From Burkholderia mayonis (GTDB lineage Bacteria; Pseudomonadota; Gammaproteobacteria; Burkholderiales; Burkholderiaceae), in NCBI RefSeq assembly GCF_001523745.2, contig NZ_CP013386.1, positions 1,426,001-1,490,000 of the forward strand: a DNA stretch of 64,000 bases, given 5' to 3'. The notes under the pieces were generated by a model. That model was not told where the DNA came from, did not search any database, and saw only the letters and a list, made by a program, of their open reading frames with translations. Shown here piece after piece: positions 47,564 through 57,301 of the stretch. Within the stretch, counting starts at the first letter, position 1, and each line of letters starts with the position of its first letter. The position numbers were made by a program, and so were the translations under genes.

Positions 47564-49099
47564 TTACGCTGCCGAATTGCCGCGTCGCGGGCCGCCGCGC
47601 TGGCCGTCACTGCGGCGCGCGCCGTAGCCTTCGCGGCTGCCGCCGCTCGGCTTGCCGCTCCAGCCGCCCGAGCGACCGCCGCCGTTGCCGCTGCCCGGCT
47701 TGCCGCCGAACCGGCGGCCGCCGTTACCGTTACCGCCCGGACGGCCGCGGCCGTTTCCATTGCCGCGATCGTTGCGCGGCGGCGCCTTGCGCGGCTCGAA
47801 GCCTTCGACGACGTTCACCGGCAGCGGTGCGCGCACGAAGCGCTCGATCCGCTTGAGCGCGCCTTGCTCGGCGTGATGGACGAGGCTCACTGCGGTGCCC
47901 GAGCGGCCCGCGCGGCCCGTGCGGCCGATCCGGTGCACGTAATCCTCGGCGAACTTCGGCAGGTCGTAATTGAACACGTGCGTGATGCCGGGGATGTCGA
48001 TGCCGCGCGCGGCGACGTCGGTCGCGACGAGCACGCGCACGCGGCGCTCGCGCAGCGCACGGATCGTGCGGTTGCGCGCGCCTTGCGGCAGGTCGCCGTG
48101 CAGCGCGGCCGATTCGAAGCCCGCGTCCGCGAGGCGGCCGGCGAGCTGGTCGGCGTCGATCTTGGTTGCCGTGAAGATGATCGCCTGGTCGAGCGCGGTG
48201 TCGCGCAGCAGGTGATCGAGCAGACGATCCTTGTGATCGCGGTCGTCGACGTAGTGCACGGTTTGCGCGATGTTCGCGCGCGACTCGAGGCGCTGGGTGA
48301 TTTCAATGCGCTCCGGGTCCTTCAGCAGACGGCTCGTCAGCGAGCCGATCTTGCCGTCGAGCGTCGCCGAGAACAGCATCGTCTGGCGCGTCGCGGGCGT
48401 CGCGGCGACGATCGTTTCGATGTCGTCGATGAAGCCCATGTCGAGCATGCGGTCGGCTTCGTCGAGGACGAGCATCTTCAGTTCGGACAAATCGATGCGG
48501 CCGCGCTCGAGGTGGTCGAGCAGGCGCCCCGGCGTCGCGACGAGGATCTCGGGGTTCTTCGCGAGCAGCATCAATTGCTGGCCGTACGCGACGCCGCCGA
48601 GGATGCTGACGGTGCGCAGGCGGCGCAGGTGCTTGCCGTACGTCGAGGCGGCCGTCGTCACCTGCATCGCGAGTTCGCGCGTCGGCGTGAGGACGAGGAG
48701 GCCGGGGCGCGCGACGGGCTGCGGACGGCGGCCGCGGCGCTCGCCTTCCTGCGGTTCGCGCGGCGGCCGCGCCTGCGTCTTTTGAAGCTGCGCGAAACGC
48801 TCGATCGCGGGCAGCATGAACGCGGCCGTCTTGCCCGAGCCCGTCGGGCTCGACACGAGAAGGTCGCGGCCCGCGATGCCGGCCGGAATCGCGCGTTGCT
48901 GGACGGGCGTCGGCTTCGCGTAGCCGGCCGCCTGCAGCGCCGAGACGATCTCGGGCGACAGGCCGAGCGATGCGAAGGTCGGCTCGTCCGAGGCGGGTTC
49001 GCGGCGGTCGTCGCCGGCAGGCTGCGGTGCGGCGTCGTCGAGGCCGAGCGCCTGGTCGGCGATCGCGGTGAGCGGGCTGAGGGAATTGCTCGAAGTCAT
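47564..49099 (-). CDS. rhlE: DEAD-box RNA helicase (RhlE-like)
   Basis: A 511-residue ATP-dependent RNA helicase acting in ribosome assembly or RNA decay. Motifs in order: Q-motif with Phe42 (TFASLGLSPEIVSAL), SPTGSGKT (84-91), PTRELA, DEAD (VLDEADRMLDMGF), SAT (MLFSATLDGK) and HRIGRTGR. The last 70 residues are Gly/Arg/Asn-rich, an RNA-binding tail with RGG-like units. Start at 49099 as MTSSNS; the first 40 residues are acidic and variable. Alone with its own terminator. Confidence 0.93.
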   Translation of the reverse strand: MTSSNSLSPLTAIADQALGLDDAAPQPAGDDRREPASDEPTFASLGLSPEIVSALQAAGYAKPTPVQQRAIPAGIAGRDLLVSSPTGSGKTAAFMLPAIERFAQLQKTQARPPREPQEGERRGRRPQPVARPGLLVLTPTRELAMQVTTAASTYGKHLRRLRTVSILGGVAYGQQLMLLAKNPEILVATPGRLLDHLERGRIDLSELKMLVLDEADRMLDMGFIDDIETIVAATPATRQTMLFSATLDGKIGSLTSRLLKDPERIEITQRLESRANIAQTVHYVDDRDHKDRLLDHLLRDTALDQAIIFTATKIDADQLAGRLADAGFESAALHGDLPQGARNRTIRALRERRVRVLVATDVAARGIDIPGITHVFNYDLPKFAEDYVHRIGRTGRAGRSGTAVSLVHHAEQGALKRIERFVRAPLPVNVVEGFEPRKAPPRNDRGNGNGRGRPGGNGNGGRRFGGKPGSGNGGGRSGGWSGKPSGGSREGYGARRSDGQRGGPRRGNSAA

Positions 49100-49532
49100 G
49101 TCAATCCTTGAAACACAGTGGGTTGAACGCCGCGCCAATCGCGCATACCCAAGTCGACGGATTCATCGAGCAATTCGGGAAACGTGGCGATTGTCCGCAT
49201 GTCGTGGACGTGCGGACAACAATTTCGTTAGAAGCTGTTTTGGGTGCGGCGTGCAATCGATGCACATGCCGCCAGCCTGAGACTTGACAGCCCGCAAGGG
49301 GCTACGCAGGAAGGGACAGGTTCTAAACTGGATTGGAGCGAAACGCTATGGAACGCTGGCGAAGAGGACTGCCGGCATGGACCGGAAAGACCGCCCGTCG
49401 CGACGCGCAGCGCGCATTGTACATTTTTTTGCTGCGCTGCGCCAGCATCGATTTCGCCCGTTGCGGACGATGCGCATCGCGTCCGCCGGCCGGGCGCGAC
49501 CGGCGCGAACCGGCCCCGCCGCGTGCGCCGCG
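49100..49532. other. Gene-free spacer between rhlE and the acyl-CoA-binding protein gene
   Basis: About 430 bp. It should hold the rhlE promoter on the minus strand. Short open frames in both directions do not look like genes. No clear terminator for the acyl-CoA-binding gene was found. Confidence 0.45.
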
Positions 49533-49802
49533 TCAGGACGCGGTGCCGTTTTTCAGCGATTCGACGAGCTCGACGTATTGCTTCTTCGCATCGTCCTTCG
49601 CCGTGCCCTTCAGCGCGTCCCATGCGTCGTACTTGTACTTGCCGACGATGTCGGTGAAGCCCGGCTTGTCGCCGTGCACGTCGCCGTCGGTCGCCTGCTT
49701 GAAGAGCGCGTAGAGGCGCAGCAGCGTCAGGTTGCCGGGGCGCTCGGTCAGCTGCTTCACGTCGATCTGCGCTTGCTCGAATTGGGCGGTGATGTCGCTC
49801 AT
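49533..49802 (-). CDS. Acyl-CoA-binding protein
   Basis: An 89-residue four-helix protein that binds long-chain acyl-CoA esters and buffers them in the cytoplasm. The core ALFKQATDGDVHGDKP and KYKYDAWDALKG blocks contain the conserved Tyr/Lys/Trp ligands of the ACBP family. These are common in eukaryotes and in a limited set of bacteria, Burkholderia among them. Start at 49802 (MSDITAQFEQAQ) matches the family. Stands alone. Confidence 0.93.
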   Translation of the reverse strand: MSDITAQFEQAQIDVKQLTERPGNLTLLRLYALFKQATDGDVHGDKPGFTDIVGKYKYDAWDALKGTAKDDAKKQYVELVESLKNGTAS

Positions 49803-49969
49803 GGGTGTCTCCGTAAGGTTTCCAGGCTGGCTTTTCCAGGCCGACGATCTTAGCAAGCGCGGGCGGGCGGCGGGTCGAGCGTTCCTTCCAAACCGATCCG
49901 CGCACGAAAGCGCGCGCGAATCGGACCGGATCGCCCGTGCGGGCTGGGCGTCGCATTACAATGTCGGCC

Positions 49970-50731
49970 ATGACGCAAACAGTGCTCCTCGCCATCGACA
50001 CGTCGACCGAGTTCTGCTCGGTCGCGCTGCTCGTCGCGGCCGCCGCGGCCGACGACGCTCCTTCCATCCGAACCTGGGTCCGCCACGAGCGGACGGGCGC
50101 CGTGTCGAGCACGCGCGTGCTGCCCGCCGTGCGCGAGGTGCTCGACGAAGCGGGACTCGCGTTCGACGACTGCGACGCGATCGCGTTCGGCGCGGGACCG
50201 GGCTCGTTTACCGGGCTGCGCACCGCGACGGGCGTCGTGCAAGGGCTCGCGTTCGGGCGCGCGCTGCCCGTCGTGCCGGTCGGCACGCTCGTCGCGTGCG
50301 CGGAGGCGGCACGGCTCAACGCGGGCGGCGCGGCGGGCCGCGTGACGCGCGTGCTCGCCGCGCTCGATGCGCGGATGGACGAGGTCTATTGGGCCGACTA
50401 TGCGTGGGACGAGGCGGCGGGCGAATGGCGCGAGATCGCGCCGGCGTCGCTCGCCGCGCCCGCCGACGTGCGGGTGCCTGACGCGCCGTTCGTGCTTGCC
50501 GGCAATGCGGCGCACGCGTTCGGCGATCGCCTGCCCGCCTGCGCGCGCGCGCAGGCGATCGATCCGGACGCGCTCCCGCATGCGCTGCCGATCGCGCACG
50601 TCGCGCTGCGCGCCTACCGCGCGGGCCGCGTCGTGCCGGCCGATCGCGCGGCGCCCGAATACGTGCGCGACAAGGTTGCGCAGACCACCGCCGAGCGGCT
50701 CGCCGCGCGCGCGGACGGAGGCAGCCGATGA
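49970..50731 (+). CDS. tsaB: tRNA threonylcarbamoyladenosine biosynthesis protein TsaB
   Basis: With TsaD and TsaE makes the t6A37 modification of ANN-reading tRNAs. It is a 253-residue ASKHA-fold protein lacking the metal-binding residues of Tsa[18 protein letters not shown] at the start and [23 protein letters not shown] in the middle are the family signatures. An in-frame ATG at 49961 is also possible. The stop overlaps the rimI start (ATGA), and the order tsaB-rimI is widespread. Confidence 0.93.
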   Translation: MTQTVLLAIDTSTEFCSVALLVAAAAADDAPSIRTWVRHERTGAVSSTRVLPAVREVLDEAGLAFDDCDAIAFGAGPGSFTGLRTATGVVQGLAFGRALPVVPVGTLVACAEAARLNAGGAAGRVTRVLAALDARMDEVYWADYAWDEAAGEWREIAPASLAAPADVRVPDAPFVLAGNAAHAFGDRLPACARAQAIDPDALPHALPIAHVALRAYRAGRVVPADRAAPEYVRDKVAQTTAERLAARADGGSR

Positions 50732-51225
50732 GCGGCGTGCTGATGACCGATCGTTGTCTGACGCCGATGACGGACGCCGATCTCGACGAAGTCGTCGAGA
50801 TCGAGCGCGCCGCGTACGAATTCCCGTGGTCGCGCGGCAACTTCGAGGACTCGCTGCGCAACGGCTACTTCGGCGTCTGCATGCGTCACGTGACGGGCGT
50901 GCTCGTCGGCTATTGCGTGCTGATGCCCGTCGTCGACGAGATGCATCTGCTGAATCTGTGCGTCGCGCCCGCCGCGCAGTGCTCGGGCGTCGGCCTCGCG
51001 CTGCTGCGCGAGGCGGTGCGGATCGCGCGCGCCGAGCGTCTCGACGGCGTGCTGCTCGAAGTGCGGCCGTCGAATCCGCGTGCGATTCATCTGTACGAGC
51101 GCTTCGGCTTCATGTCGATCGGGCGGCGCAGGAATTACTATCCGGCCAAGCATCGGAGCCGGGAGGACGCAATCGTGATGCGTCTCGCATTGACGAAGGA
51201 AGGAGGCGTGCATGGCGTTGGTTGA
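50728..51225 (+). CDS. rimI: Ribosomal-protein-alanine N-acetyltransferase RimI
   Basis: A 165-residue GNAT enzyme that acetylates the N-terminal Ala of ribosomal protein S18. [20 protein letters not shown] is the RimI-specific N-terminus, and [20 protein letters not shown] contains the acetyl-CoA loop. [15 protein letters not shown] is the C-terminal landmark. It overlaps tsaB by 4 nt and the next gene by 14 nt, so translation is coupled. Confidence 0.94.
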   Translation: MSGVLMTDRCLTPMTDADLDEVVEIERAAYEFPWSRGNFEDSLRNGYFGVCMRHVTGVLVGYCVLMPVVDEMHLLNLCVAPAAQCSGVGLALLREAVRIARAERLDGVLLEVRPSNPRAIHLYERFGFMSIGRRRNYYPAKHRSREDAIVMRLALTKEGGVHGVG

Positions 51226-52495
51226 AGCGGCGCTCGAAGAGCTGGGGCTTGCGCCCGCATGGGTGCGGCGCGGGTTCGCGCGTGTCGAGGGCGTGCAGCA
51301 GGACGCGGCGACGGCGGAACACGGCGCGGCAGCGGCTACGCAAGCGGTGTCCGACGCCGCGCATGGCGCGGCCCGCGAAAGCGCGCCGCGTGAGAAGGCG
51401 CGCGACGTCGCGCGCGCCGCAGGTGCCGCGACGGTGCCTGCCGCCGAGCCGACGCGTGCCGCGGCGCACACATCGGATGCGGCCGAGCCGGCGTCGGCGG
51501 TCGGCGGTCGCTCGGTACGCGCGCCGCTGGCGGCCGATGCGCACGTGCAAGAGGTCGCGACCGATGCTGACGCGCGGGCGATGGCCGCGTCATCCGGGCA
51601 GAGTGCGCAGGGCGCACAAAATTCGATGGCCGAGCATGCAGCGCCGGTCGAGCAGCCGGCTGCGCGCGCCGCGCGTCGCGAGCCGACGCGCGGCGGCTCG
51701 CCCGATTCCGCCGGCTTCCCGCAAGACGCCGGCGCGCCGAGCGCAGCGGCGAACGCGAGCGCCGCATCGGCACACGCGCCGTCCGCGCGAGCCGATGGTC
51801 CGGGCGCGGCGGAACCCGACGACGACACGTCGTGGTTCGATCTCGAGCCGGTGTTCGAGCCCGCGCTGCCGGACGTGGCCGCGAAGCGCGCGGCCGCGCC
51901 TGCGCCGTCCGTCGCCGCCGAGCTCGGCTGGGACGAACTGCGCGCGCGCGTCGCCGACTGCCAGCGCTGCCGCCTCTGCGAGAAGCGCACGAACACGGTG
52001 TTCGGCGTCGGCGACGAAAACGCCGACTGGATGCTGGTCGGCGAGGCGCCGGGCGAGAACGAGGACAAGCAGGGCGAGCCGTTCGTCGGTCAGGCGGGCA
52101 AGCTGCTCGACAACATGCTGCGCGCGCTCGCGCTCAAACGCGGCGAGGATGTCTACATCGCGAACGTGATCAAGTGCCGCCCGCCTGGCAACCGTAATCC
52201 GGAGCCGGATGAAGTCGCGCGCTGCGAGCCGTATCTGCAGCGGCAGGTCGCGCTCGTGAAACCGAAGCTGATCGTCGCGCTCGGCCGCTTCGCCGCGCAG
52301 ACGCTCCTCAAGACCGACGCGAGCATCGCGTCGATGCGCGGGCGCGTGCATCAGTACGAAGGCGTGCCCGTGATCGTCACGTACCATCCGGCGTATCTGC
52401 TGCGCAGCCTGCAGGACAAGGCGAAGGCCTGGTCCGATCTGTGCCTCGCGAACGATACCTACCGGAACGCCGCGCCCGCCGCCGACCCGCAATGA
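51212..52495 (+). CDS. Type 4 uracil-DNA glycosylase with long N-terminal arm
   Basis: Removes uracil from DNA. The C-terminal ~190 residues form the iron-sulfur uracil glycosylase: [19 protein letters not shown] (first Cys pair and hinge), [20 protein letters not shown] (the catalytic/uracil pocket), [17 protein letters not shown], and [12 protein letters not shown] with the His. Residues 1 to about 235 are mostly Ala/Arg/Ser/Asp low-complexity sequence with a short helical start ([15 protein letters not shown]). Most family-4 enzymes are near 200-280 residues, so the 427-residue form is enlarged by this arm. It overlaps rimI by 14 nt. Confidence 0.9.
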   Translation: MALVEAALEELGLAPAWVRRGFARVEGVQQDAATAEHGAAAATQAVSDAAHGAARESAPREKARDVARAAGAATVPAAEPTRAAAHTSDAAEPASAVGGRSVRAPLAADAHVQEVATDADARAMAASSGQSAQGAQNSMAEHAAPVEQPAARAARREPTRGGSPDSAGFPQDAGAPSAAANASAASAHAPSARADGPGAAEPDDDTSWFDLEPVFEPALPDVAAKRAAAPAPSVAAELGWDELRARVADCQRCRLCEKRTNTVFGVGDENADWMLVGEAPGENEDKQGEPFVGQAGKLLDNMLRALALKRGEDVYIANVIKCRPPGNRNPEPDEVARCEPYLQRQVALVKPKLIVALGRFAAQTLLKTDASIASMRGRVHQYEGVPVIVTYHPAYLLRSLQDKAKAWSDLCLANDTYRNAAPAADPQ

Positions 52496-53469
52496 ATGCC
52501 GCGGCGTCGCCCGTGCCGCTGAGCGCATTGCGCGATGCGGCCGTGCGCGATCTCGCATGGCTGCTGTCGAGCGCGAGCCTGCTCGCGCCGTCGGCGGGCG
52601 CGCCGCTTGCGCAGCCTTGGGCGAGCGTCGCCGATGCGGCGCAGACGGCGGCGTGGCTCGTCGCGCTCGACGCGCAGCCCGCGCCGCTGCACGACGCGCT
52701 TGCACAGATGCGGCCGGTGCGACTCGGCCGCTACGCCGAATGCCTGCTCGGCTATTTCGTCGGGCATGCGCCGTCGCTGCGCCTCGTCGCCGCGAATCTG
52801 CCGCTGCGCCTCAACGGCCGCACGCTCGGCGAGTGCGATTTCCTGATCGAGACCGCGCGCGGCGAGCGCCTGCATTGGGAGCTCGCGGTCAAGTGCTATC
52901 TATGCGTCGCGATGTCGGGTGCTGCGTCGCTTGCCGACTTCGTCGGACCAAATCTTGCCGACCGCTTCGATCTGAAGCGCGCGCGGCTCGTCGATCATCA
53001 ACTGCTGCTGACGCGGCGCGACGAGTTCGCGTCGCTCGGTCACGCGGGGCCGTGGCGTGCGCAGATGCTCGTGAAAGGGTGGCTGTTCCATCGCGTGGGC
53101 GACGCGAAGGCAAACGGCGCGATCGCCGATCCGCCCGAAATCGACGTCGATCATCCGCGCGGCTTCTGGGTCACGCGCGACGCGTGGCCGGCGTTCGCCG
53201 ACGCGCAGCGGGGGCGCGACGTCGCGTGGGCGGCGCTGCCGCGTCTCGCGTGGCTCGCGCCGCGCGCGATCGACGATGCGACGGCGACGCAGGGCCCTGG
53301 CGCGCTGCTCGCGGCGGATGCGGTTCTCGCGCAGGTCGCGGGGCAGCCGGGGCCGTCGCTCGTCGCGGCGCTCGCGCGCGATGACGACGCGGTGTGGCGC
53401 GAAACCGTGCGCGGCTTCATCGTGCCTGACGATTGGCCGGAACGTGCGGCGGCGTTTGCTGCGCGTTGA
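52492..53469 (+). CDS. DUF1853 family protein
   Basis: A 325-residue protein of uncharacterised family DUF1853. The recognisable block is RLGRYAECLLGYFVGHAPSLRL followed by ARGERLHWELAVKCYL, where the Glu-X-Lys pattern and surrounding strands resemble PD-(D/E)XK nuclease folds; that relation is inference. It starts with an ATGA overlap to the glycosylase gene and closes the four-gene operon tsaB-rimI-udg-DUF1853. Coupling to a DNA-repair glycosylase is consistent with a nucleic-acid role. Confidence 0.82.
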   Translation: MNAAASPVPLSALRDAAVRDLAWLLSSASLLAPSAGAPLAQPWASVADAAQTAAWLVALDAQPAPLHDALAQMRPVRLGRYAECLLGYFVGHAPSLRLVAANLPLRLNGRTLGECDFLIETARGERLHWELAVKCYLCVAMSGAASLADFVGPNLADRFDLKRARLVDHQLLLTRRDEFASLGHAGPWRAQMLVKGWLFHRVGDAKANGAIADPPEIDVDHPRGFWVTRDAWPAFADAQRGRDVAWAALPRLAWLAPRAIDDATATQGPGALLAADAVLAQVAGQPGPSLVAALARDDDAVWRETVRGFIVPDDWPERAAAFAAR

Positions 53470-53815
53470 TGCACGGTTCGGATGGCGAGGGTTTTGGGCT
53501 GCAGGAGCGTTTCATGCGGAATCCGCTTGCGCTTGTTGTCGGGTGCTAGATGCCCGACGCTCGTTCGCTTGTTTGTGCGCGTTGAAGCCGCGCTCGACGA
53601 GGCGCTCGTGCGTCGCGACGCACAGCGCACGCAATGCGCTCGCATCGGCGCACGAAGCAATCGATCCGGGCATGATGCCCGAGCGCGACACGCGCGTTAT
53701 CGCGTCGGCACAGTGCGGCGCGTGAGAAGCGCGGGGTCGGCGAGAACCGGCGACCGGACGATGCGAAAGCCGTGCTTCCTGAGTCTCTCGAACCCCCGCA
53801 CCGATCTCGGCCCGC
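53470..53815. other. Gene-free spacer between converging genes
   Basis: About 346 bp between DUF1853 and thiD, which converge. No convincing gene, repeat or clear terminator is seen. An open frame on the minus strand (53512-53892) overlaps the thiD end and has no features of a gene. Confidence 0.45.
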
Positions 53816-54625
53816 TCACCACCATCGATAGAAATGATGGACCGGCCCGACGCCATGCCCGACGTCGAGTTGCCCGCTCGCGCCGATCGCACCCGTCAGA
53901 TAGGTTTTCGCGTCGGCGATCGCATCCGCGAGTGTCGGCCGCTGCGGCAGCAGCGCGGCGATCGCCGACGACAGCGTGCACCCCGTGCCGTGCGTGTTCG
54001 CGACCGGCAGCCGCGTGCCCGGGAAGCGCTGCGCGCCGCCCGTGTGAATCAGCCAGTCCGGGCTCTCATGCTCGGTGCCGAGATGACCGCCCTTCATCAG
54101 CACCGCCTTCGCGCCGCGCGCGACGAGCGCTTTGCCCTGATGCACCATCTCGTCCTCGGTCGTCGCGATCGCGACGCCGAGCAGCTCGGCCGCTTCCGGC
54201 AGATTCGGCGTGACGAGATCGGCGAGCGGCAGCAACGCGTTGCGCAGCGCGTCGATCGCGTCGGGCGCGAGGAGCGCGTGCGAACTCTTCGAGATCATCA
54301 CCGTGTCGAGCACGACGTGACGCGGCGCGTAGCGCGCGAGCGCCGCCGCGACCGCGCGCACGATCGACGCGTTCGCGAGCATGCCGATCTTCACCGCGTC
54401 GATGCGAATGTCGTCGAACACGGCATCAAGCTGCGCGGCGACGAAGCCAGCGTCGGGCGCGTGCACGTCCGTCACGCCGCGCGTGTTCTGCGCGGTGAGC
54501 GCGGTGATCACGCTCGCGCCGTACGCGCCGAGCGCGGAAAAGGTCTTCAGGTCGGCCTGAATGCCTGCGCCGCCGCCGGAGTCGGAGCCGGCGATCGTGA
54601 GCGCGTTGGGAATCGGTCGGGTCAT
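53816..54625 (-). CDS. thiD: Hydroxymethylpyrimidine/phosphomethylpyrimidine kinase
   Basis: Phosphorylates HMP and HMP-P in thiamine pyrophosphate synthesis. The 269-residue ribokinase-fold protein starts NALTIAGSDSGGGAGIQADLKTF, the ThiD signature, and has NTHGTGCTLSSAIAA with the catalytic Asp-like region near its end. Length is normal. It lies 76 nt downstream of lplT on the same strand; whether they share a transcript is not clear. Confidence 0.95.
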   Translation of the reverse strand: MTRPIPNALTIAGSDSGGGAGIQADLKTFSALGAYGASVITALTAQNTRGVTDVHAPDAGFVAAQLDAVFDDIRIDAVKIGMLANASIVRAVAAALARYAPRHVVLDTVMISKSSHALLAPDAIDALRNALLPLADLVTPNLPEAAELLGVAIATTEDEMVHQGKALVARGAKAVLMKGGHLGTEHESPDWLIHTGGAQRFPGTRLPVANTHGTGCTLSSAIAALLPQRPTLADAIADAKTYLTGAIGASGQLDVGHGVGPVHHFYRWW

Positions 54626-54701
54626 GGGCGGGATGCGTCGATGAAAAACGCGGGGAGAAGGCGCGGGCGGCGGCGCGGCGAATGCGCGCCCGCACCGCGC
54701 A

Positions 54702-56009
54702 TCAGTGTTTCGATTCGCCGATGAGGGCGACCGAATCGAAGCGACGCTGATTCGCGACGTGCAGCCGCATCACGAGCCACATCGTCAGGCAGACGAACGT
54801 GCCGAACAGCACGATCACGACGCCGACCGACACGTCGAGCCACACGAGCGCCGCGTACAGGCAAAGCATCACGAGCACCGACAGGTTCTCGTTGAAGTTC
54901 TGCACCGCGATCGAATGTCCGGCCGACAGCAGCACGTGACCGCGATGCTGGAGGAGCGCGTTCATCGGCACAACGAAGAAGCCCGACAGCGCGCCGACGA
55001 ACATCAGGAACACGTATGCGACGAGCAGGTAGACGGGCATGTGCATGCGCCCGATGTGCAGCGCCCAGTGCGCGGGGAACAGGTCGCGCGTGTAGAACGC
55101 CATCAGCATCACCGCGATGCCCATGATGATGCCCACCGGCAGCACGGTCAGCGACTTGCGCAGCGGAATCCGGCTCGCCGCGATCATCGCGCCCGCCGCG
55201 ACGCCGAGTGCGACCACCGCCTGCAGGATCGCGCCTTCGGACAGCGACATGCCGAGCGACACTTCCGCCCACTTGAGGACGATGAACTGCAGCGTCGCGC
55301 CCGCGCCCCAGAAGAGCGTCGTGACGGCGAGCGAGATCTGGCCGAGCTTGTCGCGCCAGAGCGCCGTGAAACAGTCGGCGAAATCGGTGACGAGCTTGAG
55401 CGGACCGTGCTGCTGCCTCGGATAGCGCGCGCCCGTGTCGGGGATGCGCAGATTGAAGAGCGCGGCCGTGACGTAGATCGCCATGATGACGAGCATCGCC
55501 GCTTCGGCGGGCGTGTTGATCGAAGGCGGCGTATGCGCGATCACGTGCGATGCGATCTTCGGGCTGATGAGCGCGCCGCCCAGCACCGTGCCGAGGATGA
55601 TCGAGCCGACCGTCGTGCCTTCGATCCAGCCGTTCGCGGCGACGAGCCGCTCGGGCGGCAGGAGTTCGGTCAGAATGCCGTACTTCGCGGGCGAATAGGC
55701 GGCGGCGCCGAAGCCGACGATTCCGTACGCGACGAGCGGGTGCGCGCCGAACAGCATGATGAGGCAGCCGACGACCTTGATCGAATTGGTGATGAACATC
55801 ACGCGCCCTTTCGGGCGAGAATCGGCGAATGCGCCGACGAAGGCGGCGAGCACCACGTACGACAGGACGAAGAACAGCTTCAGGAGCGGTATCATCCAGT
55901 TCGGCGCGTGGAGATCTTTGAGCAGGGCGATTGCGGCGATGAGAAGAGCGCTGTCGGCCAACGACGAGAAAAACTGCGCGGCCATGATGGAGTAAAAACC
56001 TTTTTTCAT
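54702..56009 (-). CDS. lplT: Lysophospholipid transporter LplT
   Basis: A 435-residue inner-membrane flippase of the MFS fold. It starts MKKGFYSIMAAQFFSSLADSAL as E. coli LplT does and has 12 membrane segments, the first with KLFFVLSYVVLAAFVGAFAD. In E. coli LplT brings lyso-PE inward to be acylated by Aas, whose gene is fused or adjacent; no aas is in this window. Divergent from alr. The start at 56009 is the MKKGFYS; the preceding segment is not conserved. Confidence 0.9.
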   Translation of the reverse strand: MKKGFYSIMAAQFFSSLADSALLIAAIALLKDLHAPNWMIPLLKLFFVLSYVVLAAFVGAFADSRPKGRVMFITNSIKVVGCLIMLFGAHPLVAYGIVGFGAAAYSPAKYGILTELLPPERLVAANGWIEGTTVGSIILGTVLGGALISPKIASHVIAHTPPSINTPAEAAMLVIMAIYVTAALFNLRIPDTGARYPRQQHGPLKLVTDFADCFTALWRDKLGQISLAVTTLFWGAGATLQFIVLKWAEVSLGMSLSEGAILQAVVALGVAAGAMIAASRIPLRKSLTVLPVGIIMGIAVMLMAFYTRDLFPAHWALHIGRMHMPVYLLVAYVFLMFVGALSGFFVVPMNALLQHRGHVLLSAGHSIAVQNFNENLSVLVMLCLYAALVWLDVSVGVVIVLFGTFVCLTMWLVMRLHVANQRRFDSVALIGESKH

Positions 56010-56220
56010 CTGAAGCGATGCTTTCCTCGCGGCGGCTCGGCCGCGCGGGCCGTGCAATCGGACTTATTCCGTTCGAAATGGGTTGTGCGCACGGCTTTAT
56101 ATCATGAAAATACGTCAATTCGGACTAGCAACATTCCCCGAACGTTCCGCGCATGGTTCGCGTCGCGCCCAAAAGGCGCGATAAGCTGATGATTCGCAAG
56201 CGTCTTTACTGAAATTTCCT

Positions 56221-57291
56221 ATGCCGCGCCCGATTTCCGCCACGATCCACACCGCAGCCCTCGCGAACAATCTTACCGTCGTGCGCCGCCACGCCGCCCG
56301 CTCGAAGGTGTGGGCGATCGTCAAGGCGAACGCTTACGGGCACGGCCTCGCGCGGGTCTTTCCCGGGCTGCGCGGCACCGACGGTTTCGGCCTCCTCGAC
56401 CTCGACGAGGCCGTGAAGCTGCGCGAGCTCGGCTGGGCGGGTCCGATCCTGCTGCTCGAAGGCTACTTCCGGTCGACCGACATCGACGTGATCGACCGCT
56501 ACAGCCTGACGACGGCGGTGCACAACGACGAGCAGATGCGGATGCTCGAAACCGCGCGGCTGTCGAAGCCCGTTAACGTCCAGCTCAAGATGAACAGCGG
56601 GATGAACCGGCTCGGCTACACGCCGGAGAAGTTCCGCTCGGCGTGGGAGCGGGCGCGCGCATGCCCCGGCATCGGCCAGATCACGTTGATGACCCATTTT
56701 TCGGACGCCGACAGCGAACGCGGCGTGGCCGAGCAGATGGCCACGTTCGAGCGCGGCGCGGAAGGGATCGCCGGCGCGCGCAGCCTCGCGAACTCGGCCG
56801 CCGTGCTCTGGCACCCGTCGACGCACTTCGACTGGGTGCGGCCCGGCATCATGCTGTACGGCGCGTCGCCGTCCGGGCGCTCGGCGGACATTGCCGACAA
56901 GGGCCTGAAGCCGACGATGACGCTCTCGTCCGAGCTGATCGCCGTGCAGACGCTCGCGAAGGGACAGACGGTCGGCTACGGCTCCGTGTTCGCCGCGCAG
57001 GACACGATGCGAATCGGCGTCGTCGCGTGCGGCTACGCGGACGGCTATCCGCGAGTCGCGCCCGAGGGCACGCCCGTCGTCGTCGACGGCGTGCGCACTC
57101 GGCTCGTCGGCCGCGTGTCGATGGACATGATCACCGTCGATCTCACGCCCGTGCCGCAGGCGGGCGTCGGCTCGCGGGTCGAACTGTGGGGCGAGACGCT
57201 CCCCATCGACGACGTCGCCGCGCAATGCGGGACGGTCGGCTACGAGCTGATGTGCGCGGTCGCCCCGCGCGTGCCGGTGCGCGCTGAATAA
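56221..57291 (+). CDS. alr: Alanine racemase
   Basis: Interconverts L- and D-alanine for peptidoglycan, using PLP. Lys35 in [12 protein letters not shown] is the PLP lysine, and the catalytic Tyr region is in [26 protein letters not shown]. The 356-residue length matches the DadX/Alr class. Divergent from lplT, 10 nt before radA; likely cotranscribed with radA. Confidence 0.95.
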   Translation: MPRPISATIHTAALANNLTVVRRHAARSKVWAIVKANAYGHGLARVFPGLRGTDGFGLLDLDEAVKLRELGWAGPILLLEGYFRSTDIDVIDRYSLTTAVHNDEQMRMLETARLSKPVNVQLKMNSGMNRLGYTPEKFRSAWERARACPGIGQITLMTHFSDADSERGVAEQMATFERGAEGIAGARSLANSAAVLWHPSTHFDWVRPGIMLYGASPSGRSADIADKGLKPTMTLSSELIAVQTLAKGQTVGYGSVFAAQDTMRIGVVACGYADGYPRVAPEGTPVVVDGVRTRLVGRVSMDMITVDLTPVPQAGVGSRVELWGETLPIDDVAAQCGTVGYELMCAVAPRVPVRAE

Positions 57292-57301
57292 GGGGGCGCG
57301 C

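Noticed and set aside
53512..53892. Minus-strand open frame overlapping the thiD end
   Set aside because: No start signal or domain; the sequence is Ala/Arg-rich shadow-like and overlaps a well-supported gene.
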